Source: Oligoflexia bacterium (lineage in GTDB: Bacteria; Bdellovibrionota; Bacteriovoracia; Bacteriovoracales; Bacteriovoracaceae). Taken from it: DNA of 64,000 nucleotides. Where the stretch lies: the NCBI GenBank assembly GCA_015232355.1, contig JADFZW010000018.1:48395-112394 (forward strand), in the 5' to 3' direction. Position 1 is the stretch's first letter. The number at the start of each line of letters is the position of its first letter. A program made the position numbers and the translations under genes. This document shows, piece by piece, positions 51,229 to 59,767 of the stretch. The notes beneath the pieces were generated by a model, which ran no database searches, was not told where the DNA came from, and saw nothing but the letters and a program-made list of their open reading frames with translations.

Positions 51229-52692
51229 ATGAGTTTAATTAACACATTCAAGACTAAAAAATCTATTAAGAATATTATCTCCCCATTTTTGATTCTTTGT
51301 ACTTTTTTTGTTGTGCTCTTGAAATCATCAATCATCTATGCAACAACAACTATATCTTCATCATCGCCATCTACTTCTTCTTTGGAGACAGCTAATGTTT
51401 ATTTTCAAAACAGTGCAAGCTTTCTTTGTTCGGTTATTAGTGAAGAATCTAATTTTGAATATAAAAAATATTTCACCCCTGATTTCATTAATAGTGTTCC
51501 ATACGAAGATTTAATTGTTATTTTTCACAATCTAGCAAAAAAATACGGTCGTTGTAAGCAAATAAAAATATCTACTCCTGATGGTATTCATGGCACTTTT
51601 ATGGCCATAACAGATAAAGAATTTTCTCTGAAATTTTCAATGGCATTGCAAATAAATGAGACTGCATCTCAATTTCTTATCTCTGGACTTTTCTTTAAGG
51701 GTAATTTAACACCCTCAATTCATTTTAATGACCTGACAGATTTAAAAAAATCTTTAGAAAAGCTTGCTGGAAATGTTTCTGCAAAAATTAAAATTTTAAA
51801 TCAAGATGATAAAAGCAAACTGGCCAATGATTTATTCTCATATAATTCTGATGTTAAAATGGCATTAGGATCAACATTTAAATTATATGTGTTAGGTAGT
51901 TTGGCCGATAAAATAAAAAACAGTGAATTAAAGTGGAATCAAGAATTTCCAATTAAAGAGGAATTAAAATCGCTTCCTTCAGGCGTATTACAAAATCAAG
52001 AAAATGGTAAAATGTTATCTTTGCTAGCATACGCCAGGTATATGATCTCTATTAGTGATAACACCGCCACTGACCACTTGATCAACATCATTGGAAAAGA
52101 GTATATTGAAAACAATTTAACTAGCAAAATAGATGAAAGTAGTAACATTAACAGTTTTGTAACAAGTAACATTCCATTTCTAACAACTTTAGAAATGTTT
52201 AAGTTCCGGGCCCTATATAATAATGAACAGGCACAAAAATATTCTACATCCACTAGTCTTGAACGAAAAATGTTGTTATCTGAAATCAATAGTAATCCTC
52301 TCAACAAACAAGAATTATATAAACTATTACAAGACTGGAATACACCTAAACAACACAACTTCATAGAATGGTTCTCTTCTACAAATGATATGTGCAATAC
52401 CATGGATTGGTTGCTTAAAAAGGAAGACAACACATTACTTGCAATTCTTTCTTTAAATACTCCATTCATTGATCTTGAATATAACTCCAATTTTGAATAT
52501 GCAGGATATAAAGGTGGATCAGAACCAGGAGTAATCAATATGACTTATCTTTTAAAAACAAAAAATAATAAATGGATCTCGTTTTCAATCGGACAAAATA
52601 ATTTATCAGAAAACATCAATGATGATGCTTTCTCTGAAATTGTTCATGCAACTTTAGAGTTGATTGGTAAATTAGTTACATCAACCAATTAA
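51229..52692 (+). CDS. Exported serine hydrolase, class A beta-lactamase fold (Cpe/ORF12-like)
   Basis: A 487-residue exported protein (signal at about residues 12-38). Residues about 50-170 form an N-terminal domain resembling the cystatin/steroid-isomerase-like part of ORF12-type proteins. Residues 180-487 have the class A serine-enzyme motifs: 'ALGSTFKLYVLGSLADKI' (SxxK, Ser at about 214), 'ISISDNTATDHLINIIG' (SDN at about 275) and 'YAGYKGGSEPGVINMTYLL' (KGG, the KTG position, about 427). The Glu166-type omega loop of true beta-lactamases is not evident, and the extra domain argues against a resistance enzyme. An esterase/acyl-hydrolase role is possible. It ends 27 bp before the next gene. 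Confidence 0.8.
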   Translation: MSLINTFKTKKSIKNIISPFLILCTFFVVLLKSSIIYATTTISSSSPSTSSLETANVYFQNSASFLCSVISEESNFEYKKYFTPDFINSVPYEDLIVIFHNLAKKYGRCKQIKISTPDGIHGTFMAITDKEFSLKFSMALQINETASQFLISGLFFKGNLTPSIHFNDLTDLKKSLEKLAGNVSAKIKILNQDDKSKLANDLFSYNSDVKMALGSTFKLYVLGSLADKIKNSELKWNQEFPIKEELKSLPSGVLQNQENGKMLSLLAYARYMISISDNTATDHLINIIGKEYIENNLTSKIDESSNINSFVTSNIPFLTTLEMFKFRALYNNEQAQKYSTSTSLERKMLLSEINSNPLNKQELYKLLQDWNTPKQHNFIEWFSSTNDMCNTMDWLLKKEDNTLLAILSLNTPFIDLEYNSNFEYAGYKGGSEPGVINMTYLLKTKNNKWISFSIGQNNLSENINDDAFSEIVHATLELIGKLVTSTN

Positions 52693-52719
52693 ATAAGTTA
52701 TTAAAAAAGGACTATTACT

Positions 52720-53850
52720 ATGTTGGATGATAAAGGTTTTGATGAGTGGTCAAAAAAGTATGATGAGCAAGTGTCTGAAGATAAATTTCCATTTTTAGGG
52801 TACAAAAAAGTGTTAACTACTCTATTGGAATTATCAGAAGCAAAAAAAGATCAAAAAATATTAGATATTGGTATAGGTACTGGTATGCTTGCTAATAATC
52901 TAAGCAAAAGTGGATCTATTATCTACGGAATAGATTTTTCAAAACAGATGCTAGATATTGCAAAAACCAGAATACCAAACGGAATTTTTGAAAATGTTGA
53001 TGTTGTAAATAATTATTTAGGATCTTTTTCAAATATTAAATTTGATAGAATTATCTCTAGTTATTTTTTTCATCATTTAAATGAAAAACAAAAAATTGAA
53101 TTTATAAAAAGAGTTATAAAAAATAATTTATTAGCAAATGGTATGATTGTTTTTGCTGATGTTGGTTTCAAGACCAGTGAAGATTATAAGAATGGACATA
53201 AGAATTATCAAAAATTATGGGACGAAGAAGAGTATTATTTATGTGGTGATGAATTAGTCGGCAAACTAAATGAAGAAGGAATTGATATTAAATATCAGCA
53301 AATATCTGAATGTGCTGGAATTCTTATTTATAAAGATAACAGTATTATTTGTGGAGAGAAAATTTATTTAAGAAAACCGCTAAAAGAAGAATTATCTTTT
53401 ATAAAGTGGTTATGGTCTGATGAAGAATCAATGAAGGAAGTTGGTGGCACTATTATAATGACTGATGAAGAGCTATTAAAATGGTATCAGAGAAGAGTTT
53501 TTCCAGGTAGCAAAACAGATTATTACACCATAATATTTGATAGGAATAATATTCCGGTTGGTGAAGTTAGTTGTCATAGAATGGACTTAGTAAGTGGACA
53601 GGCCAACTTTAATATTAAAATTGCAGCTAAGTATAGAGGCAATGGTTATGCTAAAGAAGCAATGGTAATATTTTTAAGGAATTTTTTTAATAATCTTGGC
53701 GGTAAATGCATGATTGATGATATAGCTTCAACCAATAATGTTTCTAAAGAAATATTTTTAAAGTTCGGTTTTGAATTAATTAGCGAAACAGGTGAAGTAA
53801 CTAAAGTTCAAATAACCAAAGAGAGATTTTTGAAGTTATACAGATTTTAA
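52720..53850 (+). CDS. Methyltransferase - GNAT acetyltransferase fusion
   Basis: A 376-residue cytosolic protein with two enzyme modules. Residues about 1-215 are a class-I SAM methyltransferase ('ILDIGIGTGMLANNLSKSGS', 'IIYGIDFSKQMLDIAKTR', 'FDRIISSYFFHHLNEKQKIE'). Residues about 218-376 are a GNAT fold ('YLRKPLKEELSFIKWLWSDE', 'IPVGEVSCHRMDL' and the acetyl-CoA site 'IAAKYRGNGYAKEAMVIFLR', then 'NVSKEIFLKFGFELISETG'). The substrate is unknown. A modification enzyme acting twice on one small molecule or peptide is possible. It has 27- and 16-bp gaps to its neighbours and may be part of an operon with them. Confidence 0.88.
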   Translation: MLDDKGFDEWSKKYDEQVSEDKFPFLGYKKVLTTLLELSEAKKDQKILDIGIGTGMLANNLSKSGSIIYGIDFSKQMLDIAKTRIPNGIFENVDVVNNYLGSFSNIKFDRIISSYFFHHLNEKQKIEFIKRVIKNNLLANGMIVFADVGFKTSEDYKNGHKNYQKLWDEEEYYLCGDELVGKLNEEGIDIKYQQISECAGILIYKDNSIICGEKIYLRKPLKEELSFIKWLWSDEESMKEVGGTIIMTDEELLKWYQRRVFPGSKTDYYTIIFDRNNIPVGEVSCHRMDLVSGQANFNIKIAAKYRGNGYAKEAMVIFLRNFFNNLGGKCMIDDIASTNNVSKEIFLKFGFELISETGEVTKVQITKERFLKLYRF

Positions 53851-53866
53851 AAGAAGGACTTCGATC

Positions 53867-54916
53867 ATGCGAAAAATGATATTTTTTATATCAGTGATAT
53901 TTTTAATTATTTTATTGGCAATTCGATATAGGAATGTTGAATTTCACCAATTTGAATCTCGCAAATTAACTTTGTCACGACAGCAAATAATTGAAGAATT
54001 ATCTTTGCGCTATCCGGAAAGTGCCAAATATGTTCAATGCAAGAGGAATGCTTTAGTTCATGCAGAATCAAAATTGAAAAAAATATCTCCAGTAACTTTT
54101 TCGTCACTAGTTGCTTTTACTGAACTTAGTGAATTGAATGCTTCATCAACCTTTATGCAAGAGAAAATTCCATACTTTATATTTCGAAATTCTCTTTTAC
54201 CGGAAATCTTTGTTTTTCTTTACCATGACCTTTGCGAAATTGGATTGGTATTTGATCGAATGAATTATTTTGTAGAAACATCTCAAAAAAAGATATCTTC
54301 AATGGATGATTTTGAGATTACAATCCTTGCAGGATATATTGGAGGGGCCTACGATTTTCGATTATCGGATGTAGCTCAATTTTTTAATGAAGTCAGAAGA
54401 GAAAAGATATCCTTAAATCCTTTTGAAGAGCGTTTGCTTTCTGACCTTTTACAACTACAGCTGTTTAAAATTGGTAATGATCAATTTATACCGACTATTT
54501 CTGGTGCAGTCTTGGGTATTATGAAGTCAAGTCCGCTGGCCGAACATGAGTTCAATCATGCTATCTATTTTGTTAATGCCGATTATCGTAAGTCTATAAA
54601 TGATTTTTTTAGGAATCTTCCTGATAAAGAAAAGAAAATTGTTTTAAGGATGCTAAACCACCTAACAAAAGGTTTCGCCTACAATTTTGAGCACGATTCA
54701 GATCTCTTGGTTCGCGAATTTGCAGCATACTTCCGGTCACCAGACATCTTTGCTAAATATTTTCTATGTTCAACCTCTTTTGTTCTAGATGAAGATTCTA
54801 TTCAGATGATGAACAAAATAGCTAAGCAAATTCGTTTATTAGAATCAAATATTCCTTATTACCGTGAATTTAAAACGTTGTTAACTTTGACAAATGGTTG
54901 TGCAGAAAAAAAGTAG
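53867..54916 (+). CDS. Membrane-anchored protein with HExxH-type motif
   Basis: Not a family I recognise. The 349-residue product has one N-terminal membrane helix or signal ('MIFFISVIFLIILLAIRY'). It carries 'SSPLAEHEFNHAIYFVNADY' at about residue 225, an HExxH-like motif, with 'DLLVREFAAYFRSPDIF' about 58 residues on as a possible third ligand. This spacing fits a gluzincin-like exported peptidase, but no other family mark supports it. It follows the methyltransferase-GNAT gene by 16 bp, with an AAGGA ribosome site. Confidence 0.65.
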   Translation: MRKMIFFISVIFLIILLAIRYRNVEFHQFESRKLTLSRQQIIEELSLRYPESAKYVQCKRNALVHAESKLKKISPVTFSSLVAFTELSELNASSTFMQEKIPYFIFRNSLLPEIFVFLYHDLCEIGLVFDRMNYFVETSQKKISSMDDFEITILAGYIGGAYDFRLSDVAQFFNEVRREKISLNPFEERLLSDLLQLQLFKIGNDQFIPTISGAVLGIMKSSPLAEHEFNHAIYFVNADYRKSINDFFRNLPDKEKKIVLRMLNHLTKGFAYNFEHDSDLLVREFAAYFRSPDIFAKYFLCSTSFVLDEDSIQMMNKIAKQIRLLESNIPYYREFKTLLTLTNGCAEKK

Positions 54917-55012
54917 ATAAAAAATTGATAAATTTTGCAATTACTGTAACAGTTTTTAAAATTCAGCTGATAAAATCACTAAACATACATTTTACTTGAT
55001 CAATTAAAGTTT

Positions 55013-55816
55013 TTATTTAGTTTTAAATTTCTCTAAATTTTGGCAATCACTTTCAAAAGTATAAAAACCATTTGTCACTATAACATTTTTTAATCCAAAC
55101 TCTTTTTTCATACTACGGGAGATAAGGATATCATTAGTGCTTGGAGAAGTTACTCCCCCTACATCAAGAGCATCACTCGGATTCAAGTAGAAGGGATGGT
55201 TATGAATATGAGATTCTAGACTCCATCCTCCTTTTATATTTGATTTCACCAATGAAGTATCAACTTTAAATCGTGTTCCGTCAGATAGAAATAATATGAT
55301 CATATATTTATTTTTTGTCGTTTTTTTATCAGGTAGTATAATACTTTTTTTAAAAACATAGGCCATAAATTCTGCTGGTATTTCCAGATTTGGAAAGTTT
55401 TTTATTTGTTGATTATACAAAAATGCTTCTAAACAATTTGTACTCCTAATATTACTTGTAAGTTTTGCTATAATCATCTTGATGTTTTCTACATCAATAT
55501 CCATAGATTTATTTTTCTTTAAAGGAAATGACTGACAGGCCATTTCAAGTGGAAGGAGAGAAGTCAATTTTGATTTAGAAAAAAGATTTTTTATTTTTTC
55601 TAAATATTTACCAAAATCGGCATTACATTTGGTAGACAATAATGTCTCAAATGCATCTTCATCAACTTCAAACATAAAAATCGGATTTCGCTTATCCAAA
55701 GAAATTTCTTTCAGTTTTGGAAATAATTCACTCTGATCACTAGCTATTAAGATATGAATATTAAGTGAAAGTAAAAAAATTATGACAAAGCAGATGGACC
55801 AATTTATAATTTTCAT
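55013..55816 (-). CDS. Exported protein with JAMM/MPN-like motif
   Basis: The start at 55816 gives a normal signal peptide ('IINWSICFVIIFLLSLNIHI'); the longer frame from 55903 would put a non-signal stretch in front. In the 267-residue product, 'SHIHNHPFYLNPSDALDVGG' at about residue 200 followed by 'VTSPSTNDILISRSMKKEFG' resembles the JAMM metalloprotease signature HxHP...S..D, followed by the strand 'KNVIVTNGFYTFESD'. JAMM proteins are isopeptidases such as deubiquitinases, and RadC relatives. An exported version could act on a host. The upstream half has no recognised domain and four Cys. The JAMM call is moderate, as the catalytic Glu is not certain. Confidence 0.65.
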   Translation of the reverse strand: MKIINWSICFVIIFLLSLNIHILIASDQSELFPKLKEISLDKRNPIFMFEVDEDAFETLLSTKCNADFGKYLEKIKNLFSKSKLTSLLPLEMACQSFPLKKNKSMDIDVENIKMIIAKLTSNIRSTNCLEAFLYNQQIKNFPNLEIPAEFMAYVFKKSIILPDKKTTKNKYMIILFLSDGTRFKVDTSLVKSNIKGGWSLESHIHNHPFYLNPSDALDVGGVTSPSTNDILISRSMKKEFGLKNVIVTNGFYTFESDCQNLEKFKTK

Positions 55817-55917
55817 ATTTGTTACCTGAATTTGTTTTAGATTAAAAATTAATACTTCAAGTATTTCATCTAATTTTATTAGAGTCAAGCTCCTGATAAT
55901 CAAAGAATGAAGTGTAT

Positions 55918-56418
55918 TTAATTTTCACTGGTTGGATTTAAATATTTATAACATGATTTCAATGCTTCTTTATTTCCATCCCACTTTAGCATATTAAGAC
56001 CTACTTCTAAAGATACCCATTTCATCTCATCATGTTCTTTAGATACAATTATTCTATCAACATCAATAATGTGTGCTAAAAATACGTGTTCCCAAATTTC
56101 TACAACATCAGATCGATAAAATTTATCCCACTCTGGCCTCATAGGAAAAGAATATCTATAACTCATTTCCTTTATCCAATCTGCGATTAAGTTTGTCTCT
56201 TCATGTAATTCTCTTTTGGCCGCATCCAATAGATCTTCACTCTGAAAAGGAGCACCTGTAATTCCTTGCCAAAAACGTCCATACTCTGGAGTTCGGTTGA
56301 GAAGCAAAAATAGAATATTATTTTCTACTTTTCTGAAGCAATAGACACTTACTTGAATTGGGACTCTTTCTCCATTCTTTTCTTTTTGCTCTTCGATTTC
56401 TTTATTAAATTTTTTCAT
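55918..56418 (-). CDS. NUDIX hydrolase
   Basis: A 166-residue cytosolic pyrophosphohydrolase. The Nudix box is visible as 'GAPFQSEDLLDAAKRELHEE' followed by Thr-Asn-Leu, matching Gx5Ex7REUxEExGU except for Asn at the last Gly. 'FWQGITGAPFQ' and the later 'RSDVVEIWEHVFLAHI' and 'SKEHDEMKWVSLEVGLNML' resemble NudB-type dihydroneopterin triphosphatases and close relatives. Substrate not determined. Single gene; its start is about 130 bp from the VOC gene, a gap with a short unlikely 18-codon frame. Confidence 0.88.
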   Translation of the reverse strand: MKKFNKEIEEQKEKNGERVPIQVSVYCFRKVENNILFLLLNRTPEYGRFWQGITGAPFQSEDLLDAAKRELHEETNLIADWIKEMSYRYSFPMRPEWDKFYRSDVVEIWEHVFLAHIIDVDRIIVSKEHDEMKWVSLEVGLNMLKWDGNKEALKSCYKYLNPTSEN

Positions 56419-56545
56419 TTTTAGTAATTTATAATAAGTTAAATATTTTTAATTAGGAATTTAAAAATCTAATCATTCCAGGTTCATTTATATTTCTTCT
56501 AATTTAGGAGGGTCTTTTTCAAAAATAACTATTTTAGCAGACATA

Positions 56546-56902
56546 TTAATTATTCCAATTGGTTTTATTTTTTTTCTTACTAAATTGCATGAGTTCTACA
56601 GGTGCTTCATTTATCAGAATAAAAGCTACAATTAATCCTTCCATAGGACTATTGGGTTCAATAATAACCTTTTTACCTTTTATGGCCTCATAAATATCAT
56701 CTACTTCAAAGGCCACATGAGGTAATTTTTGTACAATCTCAGGCAATTTACATTTTTCTCCATAGCGCATCCATTCGATGTTAAAATCGTTTTCTTCATA
56801 TCCTGAATGATAAATATCATATTCGGCCAGATACTCTTCATTGCTCATCTTTTTTGTTGTTGGAATACCTATGTGATTATAGCGATACTTTTTGTTATCC
56901 AT
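56546..56902 (-). CDS. VOC (glyoxalase-fold) family protein
   Basis: A cytosolic protein of the vicinal-oxygen-chelate fold. 'KYRYNHIGIPTTKKMSNEEY' at the start places the first metal His, 'LPHVAFEVDDIYEAIKGKKV' the second half, and 'LIVAFILINEAPVELMQFSK' the terminal strand with Glu. The ATG at 56902 ('MDNKKYRYNHIG') is favoured because the longer frame from 56995 overlaps the phosphatase gene by 52 bp. Function of this subgroup is unknown. Third gene after the unknown and phosphatase genes. Confidence 0.8.
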   Translation of the reverse strand: MDNKKYRYNHIGIPTTKKMSNEEYLAEYDIYHSGYEENDFNIEWMRYGEKCKLPEIVQKLPHVAFEVDDIYEAIKGKKVIIEPNSPMEGLIVAFILINEAPVELMQFSKKKNKTNWNN

Positions 56903-56942
56903 AATTGTTTTTGTCCATTTGCTATTAAAATAAAACTTCAAA

Positions 56943-57401
56943 TTATTCTGATTTTTGGTATAGGTAAAGTGCTTTTTCATATCCAGGATATACACAATAA
57001 GGTCTTAATTTTCTCATCTTTTTTAAAGCATCTTCAGGTGACATATTCATGTATTTTGTTAAATAAGCGGCCACAACAAACCCAGTACGATCTCTGCCAG
57101 CATGACAGTGAACAAGAACAACATTATTTGAAGATAGTTCTTGGTGAATTATATCAATGGCGTCTTGAACTTTATCTATAAATGCATTTATTAAATGATC
57201 ATTGGTTAATTCAATATCCTCTGTATAAAACTTGTAATGCTTTATTTTTGCGTTTTTAATATCAGTTTCTTCTCCTTCATTAGAAAGAGAGATAATAACA
57301 TTTATTCCTTGGTTTTTGATTTCAGAAATATTCCAAGGATATTCCTGTGGTCCAGGTCGAGTCGCTAGTTTATTTTCTATAATCCATGTTATTTTATACA
57401 T
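56943..57401 (-). CDS. Dual-specificity / tyrosine-type protein phosphatase
   Basis: A 152-residue cysteine phosphatase. The P-loop 'VLVHCHAGRDRTGFVVAAYL' holds HCx5R with the nucleophilic Cys at about residue 98, and 'INVIISLSNEGEETDI' and 'IKHYKFYTEDIELTNDHLIN' supply the typical strand and general-acid loop (Asp). 'RKLRPYCVYPGYEKAL' closes the fold. Substrates may be phosphoproteins, RNA or inositol phosphates. No signal peptide. It starts 3 bp after the upstream gene; the VOC gene follows. Confidence 0.88.
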   Translation of the reverse strand: MYKITWIIENKLATRPGPQEYPWNISEIKNQGINVIISLSNEGEETDIKNAKIKHYKFYTEDIELTNDHLINAFIDKVQDAIDIIHQELSSNNVVLVHCHAGRDRTGFVVAAYLTKYMNMSPEDALKKMRKLRPYCVYPGYEKALYLYQKSE

Positions 57402-57404
57402 TTT

Positions 57405-57707
57405 TTAATTTTTCCTCTTTGAAGTTTCGAAGTCCCATTTATTACTGGCCTCAAGCCAAATTTCATTTGGAATATAATCGTTATCATATTTATTTGTTCC
57501 ACTTTCTTTTTCAGCTCGAATGGTTTTGACAAAATCTAAAAACATTGGATATGAATCAACTCCTTGGATCATACCTTGTAATGCCAATGTAGCACTTATA
57601 TTACAATCATTAATTATTCCACTTGAATTAAAACTTGCAATTAGTTTGTTCTTACAAAAGGAAACTTTTCGATTATTAATAATCCACTGATTATTTTTTA
57701 TTTCCAT
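57405..57707 (-). CDS. Hypothetical protein, first gene of the phosphatase operon
   Basis: No family recognised. About 100 residues, rich in Asn and Lys, beginning 'MEIKNNQWIINNRKVSFCKN' and ending 'EASNKWDFETSKRKN'; two Cys; no signal peptide or membrane helix. The ATG at 57707 is only 14 bp from the end of the IS1-family element at 57721, so the native promoter has probably been displaced and the operon may now depend on the IS. It precedes the phosphatase by 3 bp. Confidence 0.55.
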   Translation of the reverse strand: MEIKNNQWIINNRKVSFCKNKLIASFNSSGIINDCNISATLALQGMIQGVDSYPMFLDFVKTIRAEKESGTNKYDNDYIPNEIWLEASNKWDFETSKRKN

Positions 57708-57720
57708 CAATGCATATTCA

Positions 57721-58896
57721 GGTAGTGGGCGATTGTTATTGGTCTACAATTTTTATTTATTTTCTCAGAATCAAACAAAATTAATATATAAAATTTAAAT
57801 TTTTTCTTCAGATTTAATTACTAATTTTACTTTGCTTCCTTTTTTTTATTAAATTTTCCGATGAACAACTGATGCTAAAAAATATTTTAGTGAGGTATTT
57901 TATGTTAGTTAGACATCTCTGTCCAGAATGCTTTACTGCAAATTATATAAATAATGGAAAATCTAAAAATGACAAGCAAAACAATTTGTGCAAAAATTGT
58001 GGAAGGGCATTTGTTTCGGTTTTAGATAAGGAATTGGCCAACTCCAAGATTCCTGTTGTTAATGAATTACTTCTTGAAAAAATATCATTGAGAGGCATTT
58101 GCAGATCCATGGATGTTACAAAAAAATGGTTGCTCAAACATATCAAAAAACTATTTAAAATACAACCTGATGATTTAAATGTTAATATTTATCGAGGAAG
58201 AATTTATAAGGAAATAAAATCAAAATTAATTATTAGTAGTAGAAATAGGATTGAGGCAGATGAGATGTGGAGCTTTGTTCAAAATAAAAAAAATGAGCAA
58301 TGGATATGGGTTGCATTTGATCCTGATACTAATCAAGTAGTATCCTTTCATGTTGGCAATCGAGATATGGAAGCTGGAAAAAGATTATGGGATAAAATTC
58401 CAGAAGTTTATAAGTCTAATACGCTTTACTTTACCGACAAATGTAGCTCCTATAATTTTATACCAGAAGATATGCACATTATTGTAAAGGAAGGTAACAG
58501 AGTAACCAATCACGTAGAGAGATTTTTCTGTACATTAAGACAGAGAGTTTCAAGACTTGTTAGATCGACTCTTGCATTTTCTAAAAAAAATGAAAATCAT
58601 ATAGGTGCAATAAAATATTTCATTTGTTATTATAATTTACGCTATAGCTTGATTTAGATCAGGCAAGAATGATCATAAAACATTTTCGAGGTGATATCTT
58701 AATTTCTATTAAAGAATAGCGTCGGATCTCGTTAGCAAAAATCAAAAATATATCTAAATAGGATATTTTCTTCAAAATTTTTTTCCCTACAAAAATAAAA
58801 ATGGATTCCCTATATAATTATTATTGATTTTAAAAACAATATATGTTTGATTTTTTTATTGAATTAATGTGCTACCAATAACAAGCGCCCACTACC
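57721..58896 (+). mobile_element. IS1-family insertion sequence, about 1.18 kb
   Basis: Inverted repeats of about 23 bp bound the element: the left end reads GGTAGTGGGCGATTGTTATT and the right end, read inward, GGTAGTGGGCGCTTGTTATT. One transposase gene lies inside. No direct target repeat is seen (left flank ...GCATATTCA, right flank GAACCAATC...), so it may be old or a product of recombination. The 240 bp between the gene end and the right repeat are non-coding. Confidence 0.92.
57902..58657 (+). CDS. IS1-family transposase, single-frame InsAB type
   Basis: The start at 57902 has TGAGGT upstream. The product of about 251 residues unites in one frame what classical IS1 makes by frameshifting. 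An N-terminal zinc ribbon ('LCPECFTANYINNGKS', 'NLCKNCGRAF') is the InsA part. The DDE catalytic part follows: 'IEADEMWSFVQNKKNEQWIW' (first Asp), 'SNTLYFTDKCSSYNFIPEDM' (second Asp) and 'NHVERFFCTLRQRVSRLVRS' (Glu). Single-ORF IS1 members are known, so no recoding is needed. Intact and probably active. Confidence 0.93.
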   Translation: MLVRHLCPECFTANYINNGKSKNDKQNNLCKNCGRAFVSVLDKELANSKIPVVNELLLEKISLRGICRSMDVTKKWLLKHIKKLFKIQPDDLNVNIYRGRIYKEIKSKLIISSRNRIEADEMWSFVQNKKNEQWIWVAFDPDTNQVVSFHVGNRDMEAGKRLWDKIPEVYKSNTLYFTDKCSSYNFIPEDMHIIVKEGNRVTNHVERFFCTLRQRVSRLVRSTLAFSKKNENHIGAIKYFICYYNLRYSLI

Positions 58897-59074
58897 GAAC
58901 CAATCATAAAATCCTCCTCCTGATTAATTTTAATAATTGGTAGAATATCAATAAAATTTTTTGTCAAAAAATTTTATTGAACCTTATTTTTATTTTTGCC
59001 ACTATTTCATTTAGTTACATGATCTATAATTTTTGTGTATGCCACTTCCTAGAATTAAATACGCAAACAAATTT

Positions 59075-59571
59075 GGGCATACTCAATAAGTACATACTCA
59101 ATAAGTACTCAATAAGTTAGGTCAATAAGTTAGGGTAAATAAAAAAAATTCAGCAAGCAGGTAACAGGATCAGCAAACAGTTGCGGTTAGCAGGAAGAAG
59201 TTTTACCGTTCCCTCCGAATGAAAATTTTGGGGAGAACCATTACTGTTAACTGCTCCTGTTTGCTGATCCTGTTACCTGATTACTGAAAAATTTTTATTT
59301 ACCCTAAGTTATTGAGTATCCCCGGAGATAAAGGATGAATATTTTCAAGCAAAAGAAGTCGCACTATCTTCGCAAGGGTATTCTTAAGTTAGATTGGACT
59401 GGTATGAAAATAGGAACTGATGATTATAATGTTTTGGCCATATCAAATAAGCTTATTACTTGTTATGAATTAAGTAAAAGTAAAAGCAGATATGATGTGT
59501 TGAGGAATTTAATTGGGAATGAAAAAACTTATTGAGTAAAACTTATTGAGTAAAACTTATTGAGTATGCCC
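59075..59571. mobile_element. Second, inverted MITE-like copy nested in a 497-bp element with matching ends
   Basis: The segment 59075-59323 is the reverse complement of the element at 17029-17238, almost base for base, with about 40 extra bases at its left end made of repeated ACTCAATAAGT units. A larger unit is suggested because GGGCATACTCAATAAGT at 59075-59091 is repeated in inverse at 59555-59571, after two more tandem copies of its inner part (ACTTATTGAGT). The larger unit encloses the short gene at 59335. No target duplication flanks either boundary. The 178 bp between the IS1 element and this one contain nothing recognisable. Confidence 0.85.
59335..59535 (+). CDS. Short protein carried in the MITE-bounded element
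   Basis: A 66-codon frame begins 12 bp after the MITE-like copy with a good ribosome site (GGAGATAAAGG). The product is basic at the start ('MNIFKQKKSHYLRKGILKLD') and ends in codons formed by the repeated element terminus (ThrTyr-stop). No family recognised. It may be the 5' remnant of a larger cargo gene truncated by insertion of the right end. Confidence 0.45.
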   Translation: MNIFKQKKSHYLRKGILKLDWTGMKIGTDDYNVLAISNKLITCYELSKSKSRYDVLRNLIGNEKTY

Positions 59572-59767
59572 ACTTTTGTTGTCACTTTATAAATATCACT
59601 TTTATTTATGACCATATAAGTGACTAAAATTACATCCCCCTAAAATATTTTTTATTTATATTTTGATCTTCTGCCAACCTAAATTATCATTATCCCTAAT
59701 TTTTAAAATGCTATTTTAATAATTAACATTTAATAACGTAACCACTAAACATAATAACGAACGACTA

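Noticed and set aside
51229..52692. Antibiotic-resistance beta-lactamase
   Set aside because: SxxK, SDN and KGG motifs are present, but the omega-loop Glu is not evident and an extra N-terminal domain points to Cpe/ORF12-like hydrolases.
56461..56545. 18-codon frame upstream of the NUDIX gene
   Set aside because: It starts with ATG but is too short, lacks a clear ribosome site and shows no similarity.
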